This document shows positions 54,003-63,249 of a DNA stretch of 64,000 nt, in pieces. This DNA is from Streptomyces fungicidicus (GTDB lineage: Bacteria; Actinomycetota; Actinomycetes; Streptomycetales; Streptomycetaceae). Both the position numbers and the translations under genes were made by a program. The stretch is taken from NCBI RefSeq assembly GCF_003665435.1, contig NZ_CP023407.1, forward strand, positions 2,480,001 through 2,544,000, read 5' to 3'. The notes under the pieces are model-generated. The model had not been told where the DNA came from, ran no database searches, and saw only the letters and a list, made by a program, of their open reading frames with translations. Numbering within the stretch: the stretch's first letter is position 1; the number at the start of each line of letters is the position of its first letter.

Positions 54003-54061
54003 TGCCCCATTGTCCCGCATGCCGACGGGTACCCGGCACGCCGCCCGACGGTGACCGTGTA

Positions 54062-54080
54062 GCGGTCATTAGTTAACCGC
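54062..54080. promoter_or_regulatory. Candidate operator for the DHA2 pump
   Basis: GCGGT and ACCGC arms flank CATTAGTTA in GCGGTCATTAGTTAACCGC, lying 20-40 bases before the efflux pump ATG. This is where a TetR- or MarR-type repressor would act. No regulator gene is adjacent. Confidence 0.4.
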
Positions 54081-54100
54081 ACTATCGAAACGCGCGTACG

Positions 54101-55555
54101 ATGGCCCCCATGCCCGAGCTCAGCCACGGCCGACGCATGCTGGTGCTCGCGATCTGCTGCATGAGCCTGCTGATCGTGAGCCTGGACAACACGGTCCTGA
54201 ACGTCGCCCTGCCCTCCCTGCAGCGGGACCTGCACGCGAGCACCGCCGGCCTGCAGTGGACCATCGACGCGTACACCCTCGTCCTGGCCTCCCTGCTGAT
54301 GCTCGCCGGCTCCACCGCCGACCGGATCGGCCGCAGACGGGTGTTCATGACCGGCCTGGTGGTCTTCACCCTCGGCTCGGTGCTGTGCTCGCTGGCCCCG
54401 GACCTGACCTCGCTGGTCGTCTTCCGGATGGTGCAGGCGGTCGGCGGCTCGATGCTCAACCCGGTCGCCATGTCGATCATCACCAACACCTTCACCGACC
54501 CCCGCGAACGGGCCCGCGCCATCGGGGCGTGGGGCGCGGTCGTCGGCATCTCGATGGCCGCGGGACCGCTGGTCGGCGGCCTGCTGGTGGAGTCGGTCGG
54601 CTGGCGCTCCATCTTCTGGATCAACCTGCCGGTGGGCCTGGCCGCGCTCCTGCTCACCTGGCGCTTCGTGCCGGAGTCCCGCGCCCCCAGGGCCCGGCGC
54701 CCGGACCCGGTCGGCCAGCTCCTGGTGATCGTCCTGTTCGGCTCCCTGACGTACGCGATCATCGAGGCCCCGCACGCCCCGCTGCCGGTGATCGCCCCGT
54801 TCGCCGCCGTCGCCCTGCTGGCGCTGCTGGCCCTCCTGCGGTACGAGCCCCGCCGCCGCGAACCATTGATCGACCTGCGGTTCTTCCGCTCCGCCCCGTT
54901 CAGCGGCGCGACGGTGATAGCCGTCTGCGCGTTCGCGGCGCTCGGCGGCTTCCTCTTCCTGTCCACGCTGTACCTGCAGAACGTACGGGGCCTGAGCGCC
55001 ATGGAAGCGGGGCTGTGGATGCTGCCGATGGCCGTCCCGACCTTCCTGTGCGCCCCGCTCTCCGGGCGGCTGGTCGGCAGCCGGGGCCCGCGTCTGCCGT
55101 TGCTGATCGCGGGCGCGGCGATGACGGTGAGCGGGCTCCTCTTCGCCCTCTTCGAGGCCGAGACGTCCGACGTGACCCTCTTCCTCGGCTACGTCCTCTT
55201 CGGCGTCGGCTTCGGCTTCGTCAACGCCCCGATCACCAACACCGCCGTCTCCGGGATGCCGACCGCGCAGGCCGGGGTGGCCTCGGCGGTCGCGTCGACC
55301 AGCCGTCAGCTGGGCCAGGCGCTGGGCGTCGCGGTGATCGGCGCGGTGCTGGCGGCCGGGGTGGGCTCGTCGCCGTACGCGGACGCCTTCGTGCCGGCCG
55401 CGCGGCCGGGGTGGTGGATCCTCGCCGTGTGCGGCCTGGCGGTGCTGGTGGTCGGCGCGCTGACCTCCGGGCGCTGGGCCCGGGGCACCGCCGAGCGGAC
55501 GGCGGAGCGCCTGGAGACGGCGGAGATCCGCCAGAACGTGGGCGCGGGCGCGTGA
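54101..55555 (+). CDS. DHA2-family (EmrB/QacA) MFS drug transporter
   Basis: A 484-residue protein with about 14 helices, typical of 14-TMS proton/drug antiporters. Motif D1 near the start (LDNTVLNVALPSLQRDLHAS), motif A (AGSTADRIGRRRVFMTGLVV) between helices 2 and 3, and motif C-like GVGFGFVNAPITNTAVSGMP. Exports drugs or antiseptics using the proton gradient. ATG 54101 and ATG 54110 are both possible; no clear ribosome site is seen, so the mRNA may be leaderless. Divergent from dus. Confidence 0.88.
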   Translation: MAPMPELSHGRRMLVLAICCMSLLIVSLDNTVLNVALPSLQRDLHASTAGLQWTIDAYTLVLASLLMLAGSTADRIGRRRVFMTGLVVFTLGSVLCSLAPDLTSLVVFRMVQAVGGSMLNPVAMSIITNTFTDPRERARAIGAWGAVVGISMAAGPLVGGLLVESVGWRSIFWINLPVGLAALLLTWRFVPESRAPRARRPDPVGQLLVIVLFGSLTYAIIEAPHAPLPVIAPFAAVALLALLALLRYEPRRREPLIDLRFFRSAPFSGATVIAVCAFAALGGFLFLSTLYLQNVRGLSAMEAGLWMLPMAVPTFLCAPLSGRLVGSRGPRLPLLIAGAAMTVSGLLFALFEAETSDVTLFLGYVLFGVGFGFVNAPITNTAVSGMPTAQAGVASAVASTSRQLGQALGVAVIGAVLAAGVGSSPYADAFVPAARPGWWILAVCGLAVLVVGALTSGRWARGTAERTAERLETAEIRQNVGAGA

Positions 55556-55700
55556 CCGCCCCGCCGGGCCCGGGTCATCACGCGGTGATGGATTCCCGTC
55601 CCTGAAGCGCCTGTTGATGTTGCTCTTGCTGCACACTCCTTGTCGGCCCCGTTCCGGGGCAGGAGCACGGCGACACCGATGGGGAGGGCGGGGAAGGGTC

Positions 55701-55907
55701 ATGACGCGGATCGACTCGAGCAAGGTCAGCCGCTGGGACCTGCACGGGCGGGAGCACGTCGTGCGGGTCCGGCGCACCGGGGCGCAGCGGACGCTCAGCT
55801 GTGACACGTGCGGCTGGCGCAGAGCGGCCCAGTTCCTGCCGTGGCTCAAGGCGGAGGAGCATCTGGCCGAGGCGCATCAGGCGACGGTCGACCCGACCGT
55901 GGCGTGA
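55701..55907 (+). CDS. Small C2H2-like zinc-binding protein
   Basis: A 68-residue protein with a good ribosome site (GGGAAGGG, spacing 2-9). The sequence has CDTCGW, and 12-14 residues later HLAEAH, a CxxC...HxxxxH set suited to one zinc. The region before is positively charged (RVRRTGAQR). It could bind nucleic acid. Conserved in streptomycetes as hypothetical (memory). No function known. 55556-55700 upstream has no other gene. Confidence 0.6.
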   Translation: MTRIDSSKVSRWDLHGREHVVRVRRTGAQRTLSCDTCGWRRAAQFLPWLKAEEHLAEAHQATVDPTVA

Positions 55908-55931
55908 GCCCGGCGCGGCCGCCCACGCGTA

Positions 55932-55973
55932 GGCCCCCGGTGCCGGACCACGGATGGTCCGGAACCGGGGGCC
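55932..55973. terminator. Bidirectional terminator between zinc-finger gene and glyS
   Basis: GGCCCCCGGTGCCGGACCA and TGGTCCGGAACCGGGGGCC, 19-base arms with one mismatch and a CGGA loop. Lies between the convergent genes at 55907 and 55992. Confidence 0.8.
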
Positions 55974-55991
55974 CTTACGGCCGCGTGGCGG

Positions 55992-57374
55992 CTAGGCGCC
56001 GATCAGGCGGGACGCCAGGTAGCCCTCGATCTGGTCGAGCGAGACACGCTCCTGCTTCATCGAGTCGCGCTCGCGCACCGTCACCGCGTTGTCGTCCAGG
56101 GTGTCGAAGTCGACGGTCACGCAGTACGGCGTGCCGATCTCGTCCTGGCGGCGGTAGCGGCGGCCGATGGCGCCGGCGTCGTCGAACTCGATGTTCCAGT
56201 GCGTGCGCAGGGCCTGGGCGAGGCCCTTGGCCTTCGGGGACAGCTCCGCGTTGCGGGACAGCGGGAGCACCGCGGCCTTCACCGGCGCGAGACGGTGGTC
56301 GAGCCGCAGCACGGTCCGCTTCTCCATCTTGCCCTTGGCGTTGGGGGCCTCGTCCTCGACGTAGGCGTCGAGCAGGAAGGCCAGCATCGCCCGGCCGACA
56401 CCGGCCGCCGGCTCGATGACGTACGGCGTCCAGCGCTCGCCGGCCTCCTGGTCGAAGTAGGCGAGGTCCTGGCCGGAGGCCTTGGAGTGCGCGCCGAGGT
56501 CGTAGTCGGTGCGGTTGGCGACGCCCTCCAGCTCGCCCCACTCGCTGCCGCCGAACTGGAAGCGGTACTCGATGTCAGCGGTGCGCTTGGAGTAGTGGGA
56601 GAGCTTCTCCTTCGGGTGCTCGTACCACCGCATGTTCTCCTCGCGCAGGCCGAGACCGGTGTACCAGTTCCAGCGCTGCTCCATCCAGTACTCCTGCCAC
56701 TGCTCGTCCTCGCCCGGCTTGACGAAGAACTCCATCTCCATCTGCTCGAACTCGCGGGTGCGGAAGATGAAGTTGCCGGGCGTGATCTCGTTGCGGAAGG
56801 ACTTGCCCATCTGGGCGATGCCGAACGGCGGCTTCTTGCGTGAAGCGGTCTGCACCTGGGCGAAGTTGGTGAAGATGCCCTGGGCGGTCTCGGGGCGCAG
56901 GTAGGCGACGGAGCCGGAGTCCTGCGTCGGGCCGAGGTGGGTGGAGAGCAGGCCCGAGAACTGCTTGGGTTCGGTGAAGGTGCCCTTGTTGCCGCAGTTG
57001 GGGCAGCTGAGGTCGGCGAGGCCGTTCTCCGGGGCGCGGCCCTTCTTCTCCTCGTACGCCTCCTCCAGGTGGTCCGCGCGGAACCGCTTGTGGCAGGAGG
57101 TGCACTCGGTCAGGGGGTCCGTGAAGGTGGCGACGTGACCGGAGGCGACCCACACCTCCGGAGCCAGGATCACGGACGAGTCGAGACCGACCACGTCCTC
57201 GCGCGACGTCACCATGTAGCGCCACCACTGGCGCTTCAGGTTCTCCTTGAGCTCGACACCCAGCGGCCCGTAGTCCCAGGCGGCACGCTGGCCGCCGTAG
57301 ATCTCACTGCAGGGGAATACGAAGCCACGGCGCTTGCTCAGGCTGACGATGGTGTCGATCTTGTCGGCGGCCAC
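55992..57374 (-). CDS. glyS: Glycyl-tRNA synthetase (alpha2 type)
   Basis: A 460-residue class II synthetase of the single-chain dimer type. N-terminal [20 protein letters not shown] (motif 1 region), a Cys-rich insertion ([19 protein letters not shown]) that binds zinc, motif 2 ([20 protein letters not shown]) and motif 3 ([16 protein letters not shown]). Anticodon-binding domain at the end ([13 protein letters not shown]). It charges tRNA-Gly. Divergent from znuA, which is zinc regulated. GTG 57374 has AAGAGAG upstream. Confidence 0.95.
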   Translation of the reverse strand: MAADKIDTIVSLSKRRGFVFPCSEIYGGQRAAWDYGPLGVELKENLKRQWWRYMVTSREDVVGLDSSVILAPEVWVASGHVATFTDPLTECTSCHKRFRADHLEEAYEEKKGRAPENGLADLSCPNCGNKGTFTEPKQFSGLLSTHLGPTQDSGSVAYLRPETAQGIFTNFAQVQTASRKKPPFGIAQMGKSFRNEITPGNFIFRTREFEQMEMEFFVKPGEDEQWQEYWMEQRWNWYTGLGLREENMRWYEHPKEKLSHYSKRTADIEYRFQFGGSEWGELEGVANRTDYDLGAHSKASGQDLAYFDQEAGERWTPYVIEPAAGVGRAMLAFLLDAYVEDEAPNAKGKMEKRTVLRLDHRLAPVKAAVLPLSRNAELSPKAKGLAQALRTHWNIEFDDAGAIGRRYRRQDEIGTPYCVTVDFDTLDDNAVTVRERDSMKQERVSLDQIEGYLASRLIGA

Positions 57375-57501
57375 GGTGCTCTCTTCATTACGACGACGGG
57401 CGACGAAGCGAGATTGCTTCCAGCGAATGACTCAGGTTACCGGCGGGGACTGCCCCTCGACCAAATCGGCCCCCTCCTCGCGGATCTCCGACCAGGCTTG
57501 T

Positions 57502-57516
57502 TGACAACGGTTTCCA
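57502..57516. promoter_or_regulatory. Zur box 1 upstream of znuA
   Basis: TGACAACGGTTTCCA. Its complement, TGGAAACCGTTGTCA, follows the streptomycete Zur consensus TGAAAATGATTTTCA in layout (TG-AAA-TT-TCA). It is 22 bases before the second box, two helical turns apart, and can hold two Zur dimers on one DNA face. Confidence 0.7.
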
Positions 57517-57523
57517 TATTTGT

Positions 57524-57538
57524 TGAAAATGACTGTCA
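57524..57538. promoter_or_regulatory. Zur box 2 overlapping the znuA start
   Basis: TGAAAATGACTGTCA, close to the Zur consensus, ends at the first base of the znuA ATG. Zur binding here would block initiation directly. Confidence 0.75.
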
Positions 57539-58524
57539 TGAACGTACGACGACCTCACATATCCGCGGTCGCGCTGGCCGCGGTCACCGCCCTCGGTATC
57601 GGCACCCTCTCCGCCTGCTCCTCCGACGGTGCCGCCGCGGGCAACACCGACAAGTTCGACGTCGTCGCGTCGTTCTACCCGATGGCCTACCTCGCCGAGC
57701 AGATAGGCGGCGAGCACGTCCACGTCACCAGTCTGACCCAGCCCGGCCAGGAGCCGCACGACCTGGAGATCAGCGCCAAGCAGACCGCGCAGCTCGAGGA
57801 GTCCGACGCGGCGCTCTACCTCAAGGGCCTGCAGCCCACCGTCGACGAGGCCATCGGCCAGTCCCCGGTGAAGACGAAGATCGACGCGGCCACCCTGACC
57901 TCCCTGGAGGAGCACGGCACCGAGGCCGGCGGCCACGAGGACGAGCACGCCGAGGACGGGCACGCCGAGGACGAGCACGGCCACGAGCACACGCACGAGG
58001 GCGGCCAGGACCCCCACATCTGGCTCGACCCGGTCAAGTACGCCGAGGTCGCCGAGGGCGTCGGCAAGGCCTTCGAGAAGGCCGACCCCGACCACGCCGC
58101 CGACTACCGGAAGAACACCGCGGCCCTGGTCGGCACGCTGACCGACCTGGACAAGAAGTTCGAGACCGGCCTCGCGGACCGGAAGACCGACGTCTTCATC
58201 ACCACGCACGCCGCCTTCGGCTACCTCGCCGAGCGTTACGGCCTGACCGAGGAGGCCATCAGCGGCCTCGACCCCGAGTCCGAGCCCAGCGGCGCCCGCG
58301 TGAAGGAACTCCAGCAGATGGCGAAGGCCGACGGCGTCACCACCGTCTTCTACGAGACGCTGGTCAGCGACAGGACCGCCAAGACCCTCGCCGGCGACGC
58401 CGGGCTCGAGACCGACGTCCTCGACCCCCTCGAGGGCATCACCGACGCCTCCCGCGGCGACGACTACGTCCAGGTCATGGAGGCCAACCTCAAGGCCCTG
58501 CAGACCGCCCTGGGCGCCAAGTGA
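57538..58524 (+). CDS. znuA: Zinc ABC transporter substrate-binding lipoprotein
   Basis: A 328-residue cluster A-I binding protein. Lipoprotein signal ends in LSACSSDG, so Cys is lipidated near residue 26. Metal ligands: VVASFYPMAYLAEQIGGEHV region His, PGQEPHDLEIS, a His/Glu/Asp-rich loop (residues 125-155) typical of zinc-binding proteins, then DPHIWLDP, ITTHAAFGYLAERYGL and the C-terminal Glu/Asp. Start ATG 57538 overlaps Zur box 2, so no ribosome site exists ahead; the mRNA is probably leaderless. An in-frame ATG 3 codons earlier is possible. Confidence 0.95.
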   Translation: MNVRRPHISAVALAAVTALGIGTLSACSSDGAAAGNTDKFDVVASFYPMAYLAEQIGGEHVHVTSLTQPGQEPHDLEISAKQTAQLEESDAALYLKGLQPTVDEAIGQSPVKTKIDAATLTSLEEHGTEAGGHEDEHAEDGHAEDEHGHEHTHEGGQDPHIWLDPVKYAEVAEGVGKAFEKADPDHAADYRKNTAALVGTLTDLDKKFETGLADRKTDVFITTHAAFGYLAERYGLTEEAISGLDPESEPSGARVKELQQMAKADGVTTVFYETLVSDRTAKTLAGDAGLETDVLDPLEGITDASRGDDYVQVMEANLKALQTALGAK

Positions 58525-58547
58525 CCGACGAACCACCGGAGGACGGC

Positions 58548-59318
58548 ATGACCACCGAGCCCGTCATCTCCCTGCGCGGTGTCCGCGCCGAACTGGGGTC
58601 GCGCCCCGTCCTGCGCGGCATCGACCTCACCGTGCGCCGCGGCGAGGTCGTCGCCCTGCTCGGCGCCAACGGCTCCGGCAAGTCGACGGCCGTACGCGGC
58701 GTCATCGGGCAGGTCCCGGTCAGCGCCGGCGAGATCGAACTGTTCGGCACCCCGCGCCACCGGTTCCGCGACTGGGCGCGGGTGGGCTACGTCCCGCAGC
58801 GCACCACCGCCGCCGGGGGCGTGCCCGCCACCGTCACCGAGGTCGTCTCCTCGGGGCGCCTCGCCCGCACCCGCTTCGGCCTCTTCCGCAAGGCCGACCA
58901 CGAGGCCGTGCGCGACGCCCTCGGCCTGGTCGGCATGGCGGACCGGGCCAAGGACTCCGTCGACGCCCTCTCCGGCGGCCAGCACCAGCGGGTCCTGATC
59001 GCCCGCGCGCTCGCCGCCGCGCCCGAACTGCTGATCATGGACGAGCCGATGGCGGGCGTCGACCTGGCCAGCCAGGAGATCCTCGCCGAGACGCTCAGGG
59101 GCCAGGTGGCCCGGGGCACCACGGTCCTCGTCGTCCTGCACGAACTGGGCCCGCTGGAGCCCCTGATCGACCGGGCGGTCGTGCTCCGCGACGGCTGCGT
59201 CGTGCACGACGGCCCGCCCCCCGAGGCCGTCGGCCAGCACGCGCTGCCCGGCCACGACCACGTACACCCGCACGCACCGGCGGGCGCCGAACCGATCCGC
59301 ACGGGACTGCTGAGCTGA
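58548..59318 (+). CDS. znuC: Zinc ABC transporter ATP-binding protein
   Basis: A 256-residue ATPase with Walker A GANGSGKSTAV, signature LSGGQHQRVLIARAL, Walker B LLIMDEPMAGVD and H-loop VVLHELG. The C-terminus is rich in His (PGHDHVHPHAPAG) and may sense zinc. Follows znuA with a short gap; its TGA overlaps the znuB ATG. Confidence 0.95.
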   Translation: MTTEPVISLRGVRAELGSRPVLRGIDLTVRRGEVVALLGANGSGKSTAVRGVIGQVPVSAGEIELFGTPRHRFRDWARVGYVPQRTTAAGGVPATVTEVVSSGRLARTRFGLFRKADHEAVRDALGLVGMADRAKDSVDALSGGQHQRVLIARALAAAPELLIMDEPMAGVDLASQEILAETLRGQVARGTTVLVVLHELGPLEPLIDRAVVLRDGCVVHDGPPPEAVGQHALPGHDHVHPHAPAGAEPIRTGLLS

Positions 59319-60220
59319 TGGAGATCCTCGACTACGCCTTCATGCAGCGGGCGCTGCTCGCCGCCGTCCTGGTCGGCGTCACCGCCCCCGCCGTCGGCAT
59401 CTACCTGGTCCAGCGCCGCCAGGCCCTGATGGGCGACGGCATCGGCCACGTCGCCATGACCGGCGTCGGCCTCGGCTTCCTGTTCAGCTGGTCCCCGGTG
59501 TGGATGGCGACCCTGGTCTCCGTCCTCGGCGCCGTCTTCATGGAACTGGTCCGCTGGTACGCCAAGACCCGCGGCGACATCGCCCTCGCGATGCTCTTCT
59601 ACGGCGGCATGGCCGGCGGCGTGATGTTCATCAACCTCGCCCCCGGCGGCTCCACCTCGAACCTCTCCTCGTTCCTCTTCGGCTCGCTGTCCACGGTCTC
59701 CCCGGCCGACGTGACCGCGATCTGCCTGCTGGCCGCGTTCGTGGTCGCGGTCACCGTCGGTCTGCGCCGGCAGCTGTTCGCGGTCAGCCAGGACGAGGAG
59801 TTCGCCCGGGTGACGGGCCTGCCGGTGCGGTTCCTCAACCTGCTCACGGCGGTCACCGCCGCGGTGACGGTCTCCGTGGCCATGCGCGTGGTCGGCCTGC
59901 TGCTGGTGAGCGCGCTGATGGTGGTGCCCGTCGCGGCGGCCCAGCAGCTCACCCGCAGCTTCGCCGCCACCTTCGCCGTCGCCGTCGCCATCGGCGTGAG
60001 CGTCACCCTCGGCGGCACGGTCACCTCGTACTACCAGGACGTGCCGCCCGGCGCGACGATCGTGCTGCTGACGATCGGCGTGTTCATCGCGCTGACCGCG
60101 CTGGCCGCCCCGCTGGCCCGCCGCCGCGCCCGGGCGCTGGCCGCCGCACACCCCGGCGGCGACCCCGCAGAGTGCGCGATTCCGGCCAGCCGCCCGGCGG
60201 GTGGTGGGACCGGCGCCTGA
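59318..60220 (+). CDS. znuB: Zinc ABC transporter permease
   Basis: A 300-residue permease with about eight helices of the ABC-3 family. AVGIYLVQRRQALMGDGIGH near residue 30 and FARVTGLPVRFLNLLTAVTA are the conserved loops that contact the ATPase. Starts inside the znuC stop. Completes the zinc importer. Confidence 0.94.
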   Translation: MEILDYAFMQRALLAAVLVGVTAPAVGIYLVQRRQALMGDGIGHVAMTGVGLGFLFSWSPVWMATLVSVLGAVFMELVRWYAKTRGDIALAMLFYGGMAGGVMFINLAPGGSTSNLSSFLFGSLSTVSPADVTAICLLAAFVVAVTVGLRRQLFAVSQDEEFARVTGLPVRFLNLLTAVTAAVTVSVAMRVVGLLLVSALMVVPVAAAQQLTRSFAATFAVAVAIGVSVTLGGTVTSYYQDVPPGATIVLLTIGVFIALTALAAPLARRRARALAAAHPGGDPAECAIPASRPAGGGTGA

Positions 60221-60282
60221 CTCGCCGCCGCCCGGGCTGGCACAATGGCCCGGGCAGACGGCCAGACCTGAGGAGGAATCCG

Positions 60283-60690
60283 GTGACGACCGCAGGACCG
60301 CCCGTGAAGGGCCGCGCCACCCGGCAGCGCGCCGCCGTGGCGGCATGCCTGCAGGAGATCGACGAGTTCCGCAGCGCTCAGGAACTCCACGACATGCTCA
60401 AGCACAAGGGCGACTCCGTCGGACTCACCACGGTCTACCGCACGCTGCAGTCCCTCGCCGACGCCGGCGAGGTCGACGTCCTGCGCACGGCCGAGGGCGA
60501 GTCCGTCTACCGCCGCTGCTCCACCGGCGATCACCACCACCACCTGGTCTGCCGCAACTGCGGCAAGGCGGTCGAGGTGGAGGGCCCGGCGGTGGAGAAG
60601 TGGGCGGAGGCCATCGCCGCGGAACACGGCTACGTCAACGTCGCCCACACAGTAGAAATCTTCGGCACCTGCGCCGACTGCGCCACGTAA
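60283..60690 (+). CDS. zur: Zinc uptake regulator Zur (Fur family)
   Basis: A 135-residue Fur-family repressor. Winged-helix residues 8-65 (RATRQRAAVAACLQEIDEFR, SVGLTTVYRTLQSLADAGEV), regulatory ligands CSTGDHHHHLVCRNCGK with the H-H-H-H run, and C-terminal CxxC (FGTCADCAT). Structural zinc sits at the CRNCG and CADC pairs. GTG 60283 has AGGAGGA at 7 bases. Represses znuACB when zinc is abundant; its own co-transcription gives feedback. Confidence 0.96.
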   Translation: MTTAGPPVKGRATRQRAAVAACLQEIDEFRSAQELHDMLKHKGDSVGLTTVYRTLQSLADAGEVDVLRTAEGESVYRRCSTGDHHHHLVCRNCGKAVEVEGPAVEKWAEAIAAEHGYVNVAHTVEIFGTCADCAT

Positions 60691-60701
60691 AGACCCCTAC
60701 G

Positions 60702-60734
60702 CGACTGCGGGCAGTCGTGCCGCTGGGGCGGCAC
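60702..60734 (+). terminator. Tandem hairpins downstream of zur
   Basis: Two adjoining stems: CGACTGC/GCAGTCG with a 2-base loop and GTGCCGC/GCGGCAC with a TGGG loop. They begin 12 bases after the zur stop. The rest of 60735-60811 is featureless. Confidence 0.6.
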
Positions 60735-60811
60735 GGGTGGGCGCAGCGGCACCCCGAAAACGCCGGGCCGCGCAACCACCCCCCCGCCCAGCCCCAGCAC
60801 ACGTGCACCCG

Positions 60812-61342
60812 TCACACACGGGCAAGATGCCGGTCCAGAATCCCCCGCAGCCGCTCCACATCCCCCTCGGACCGCAGCACCCGCTTAGGCGCCACCGCCA
60901 GCCCCAGAACCCCCGGATCCCGGCTGAGCAGCACCAGATGATCACCGGTCTCCCGGTACCCCCGGAACAGCGACCACCGCTGCGTCAGCACCGTGTGCTC
61001 GGTCTCGACCGTGATCCCCGCGTCGCTCACCGCCGCGCGGTACTCGCCCTGCCACGAGATCCCCCGGAACACCTGGTTCGCCTGAATCCGGGGCGTGCCC
61101 CAGATCAGCACCGCGGTCAGCAGCGAGAGCCCGGTCAGCACCACGGCACTCGCCCCCGCGAGCGCCGTGAACGCCGCGAACCCGGCGAACACCACGACGA
61201 ATATCCACCGCACCGGCGTCAGCCCACGCACCCGTTCACGGGCCTGGATGCCCCGGAGGACGTCGGTGCGCGTCAGCCGGAAAACCAGCTCGACCTCGTC
61301 GGTGCCGCTCTCCTCGATGATGTCCCGCCCCTGGTGATCCAT
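60812..61342 (-). CDS. YcxB-family protein
   Basis: A 176-residue protein with two adjoining helices (residues 47-90, WIFVVVFAGFAAFTALAGAS, VVLTGLSLLTAVLIW) and a C-terminal YcxB-like domain (GISWQGEYRAAVSDAGITVE, LFRGYRETGDHLVLLSRDPG). The helix pair splits the protein into two cytosolic parts. Upstream of nothing on the same strand, 32 bases after the uppS end in the direction of transcription, so it may belong to the recO-uppS transcript. Function unknown. Confidence 0.75.
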   Translation of the reverse strand: MDHQGRDIIEESGTDEVELVFRLTRTDVLRGIQARERVRGLTPVRWIFVVVFAGFAAFTALAGASAVVLTGLSLLTAVLIWGTPRIQANQVFRGISWQGEYRAAVSDAGITVETEHTVLTQRWSLFRGYRETGDHLVLLSRDPGVLGLAVAPKRVLRSEGDVERLRGILDRHLARV

Positions 61343-61374
61343 GAGGCGGAACCCTAACGTCCCTCACCCGGGCG

Positions 61375-62217
61375 TCAGTTGCCGGGCTGCTGCCCGCCCT
61401 CGGCCGCCGCCTGCGCCTCGTTCGGGATCGCTCCGCCGAACCGCCGGTCGCGGGAGGCGAATTCGAGACACGCCCGCCACAGGTCACGCCGGTCGAAGTC
61501 CGGCCACAGCACGTCCTGGAAGACCATCTCCGCGTAGGCGCTCTGCCACAGCAGGTAGTTGGACGTGCGCTGCTCACCGCTGGGCCGCAGGAACAGGTCC
61601 ACGTCCGGCATGTCCGGGTAGTACATGTACTTCTGGAGGGTCTTCTCGTTGACCTTGCCCGGGTCGAGCCGCCCCGCCTTCACGTCCTCCGCCAGCGCCT
61701 GCGCGGCGTCCGCGATCTCCGCGCGGCCGCCGTAGTTCATGCAGAAGTACAGCGTCAGCCGGTCGTTGTCCTTGGTCTGCTCCTGGGCGACCTGGAGCTC
61801 CTTGGCCACCGACTTCCACAGCTTGGGCATCCGCCCGACCCACCGGACCCGGATGCCCAGTTCGTCGAGGGTGTCCCGGGTCTTGCGGATGAAGTCCCGG
61901 TTGAAGTTCATCAGGAAGCGCACCTCGTCCGGCGAGCGCTTCCAGTTCTCGGTGGAGAAGGCGTACAGCGAGATCGCCCCCACGCCCATCTCGACCCCGC
62001 CCTGGAGCACGTCCAGCACCCGCTCGGCGCCGACCTTGTGCCCCTCGGTGCGCGGCAGTCCCCGCTCCTTGGCCCAGCGGCCGTTGCCGTCCATGACGAT
62101 CGCCACATGGTTCGGGACCAGTTCCCCGGGGATCTTCGGGGGCCGCGCGCCCGAGGGATGCGGTTCCGGCGTCCTGTACTCCCGGCGCTGACGCCCCAGG
62201 AACCCGCGTACGACCAT
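61375..62217 (-). CDS. uppS: Isoprenyl transferase (polyprenyl diphosphate synthase)
   Basis: A 280-residue cis-prenyltransferase. Motifs: [20 protein letters not shown] with catalytic Asp, [38 protein letters not shown], and [20 protein letters not shown]. Makes undecaprenyl or a related cis-polyprenyl diphosphate for cell-wall assembly. Follows recO with a gap of about 20 bases on the same strand, the usual actinobacterial recO-uppS pair. Confidence 0.95.
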   Translation of the reverse strand: MVVRGFLGRQRREYRTPEPHPSGARPPKIPGELVPNHVAIVMDGNGRWAKERGLPRTEGHKVGAERVLDVLQGGVEMGVGAISLYAFSTENWKRSPDEVRFLMNFNRDFIRKTRDTLDELGIRVRWVGRMPKLWKSVAKELQVAQEQTKDNDRLTLYFCMNYGGRAEIADAAQALAEDVKAGRLDPGKVNEKTLQKYMYYPDMPDVDLFLRPSGEQRTSNYLLWQSAYAEMVFQDVLWPDFDRRDLWRACLEFASRDRRFGGAIPNEAQAAAEGGQQPGN

Positions 62218-62238
62218 GTGCCTCTCGTCTCCTCGTGC

Positions 62239-62985
62239 CTATTTCTCGACGTACCTCAGCGAGCGCAGCCCGCGCTCCAGGTGCCAGTGCAGGTAGGCGG
62301 ACACCAGTCCGCTCCCCTCCCGGACGTAGCGCGCCTCGCACGCGTCCGCGGTCTCCCAGTCTCCCGTAAGCAGCGCCGCGAGGAGTTCCAGGGCCTGCGG
62401 CGAGGGTACGACGCTGCCGGGCACCCGGCAGTCGGGGCAGACGGATCCGCCCGACCCGACCGAGAAGAACCGGTTCGGCCCGGGCATCCCGCACTTCGCG
62501 CAGTCCGTGAAGCTGGGCGCGTAGCCGTTGACGGCGAGGGAGCGCAGCAGGAACGCGTCGAGCACGAGGTGCGGCGCGTGCTCGCCCCGGGCGAGCGTCC
62601 GCAGGGCCCCGACCAGCAGCAGGTACTGCTGCACGGCCGGCTCGCCCTCGTGGTCGGTGAACCGCTCGGCGGTCTCCAGCATGGCCGTGCCGGCGGTGTA
62701 CCGCGCGTAGTCGGTGACGATCCCGCCACCGTACGGAGCGATCGTCTCGCTCTGGGTGCACAGCGGCAGGCCGCGCCCGATCAGCTCGCTGCCCTTGGAG
62801 AAGAACTGCACGTCCACGTGCGAGAACGGTTCGAGGCGGGCGCCGAACTTGGACTTCGTCCGGCGCACCCCCCTCGCCACCGCGCGTACCCGCCCGTGAC
62901 CGCGCGTGAGCAGGGTGATGATCCGGTCCGCCTCACCCAGCTTCTGGGTGCGCAGCACGATGCCGTCGTCGCGGAACAGACTCAT
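62239..62985 (-). CDS. recO: DNA repair protein RecO
   Basis: A 248-residue recombination mediator. N-terminal OB fold (LFRDDGIVLRTQKLGEADRI, RGVRRTKSKFGARLEPFSHV) and a C-terminal helical domain with zinc Cys pairs in FTDCAKCGMPG and GSVCPDCRVPG. Loads RecA with RecR at gaps and helps anneal single strands. Immediately upstream of uppS. Confidence 0.95.
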   Translation of the reverse strand: MSLFRDDGIVLRTQKLGEADRIITLLTRGHGRVRAVARGVRRTKSKFGARLEPFSHVDVQFFSKGSELIGRGLPLCTQSETIAPYGGGIVTDYARYTAGTAMLETAERFTDHEGEPAVQQYLLLVGALRTLARGEHAPHLVLDAFLLRSLAVNGYAPSFTDCAKCGMPGPNRFFSVGSGGSVCPDCRVPGSVVPSPQALELLAALLTGDWETADACEARYVREGSGLVSAYLHWHLERGLRSLRYVEK

Positions 62986-63033
62986 GACCCCATTCTCCCG
63001 TACGCGGACGGCGCCCCGGGCGGGCGCCCCGTG

Positions 63034-63249
63034 TCAGGCGAGTTCGCCCCGGCTGCGCGCGTTGGCGTAGGCGGTCGCGGCGCGCAGCCGCTCGGCCGGC
63101 GTCGCCTGCCGCACGGCGCCGGGGTCGGCGTCCCACTCCCGGCCGCCGCCGTACGGTCTCAGCTGCACGTAGGGGCCCTCGTGCCCCATGACGACGCCGA
63201 CCCGTCCGGTCACGGTGTCCACGACGTGCGCGCCGACGGGCGGCCTCAT
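63034..63249 (-). CDS. Small hypothetical protein, XRE-cluster companion
   Basis: A 71-residue protein whose ATG lies inside the stop of the 63246-63452 gene (ATGA overlap). HVVDTVTGRVGVVMGHEGPY suggests a small SH3-like beta barrel; the second half is helical (PAERLRAATAYANARSRG). I do not recognise a named family. It is encoded divergent from a DUF5753 regulator, typical of whiJ-like clusters, where such small proteins act with the regulator (inference). Confidence 0.55.
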   Translation of the reverse strand: MRPPVGAHVVDTVTGRVGVVMGHEGPYVQLRPYGGGREWDADPGAVRQATPAERLRAATAYANARSRGELA

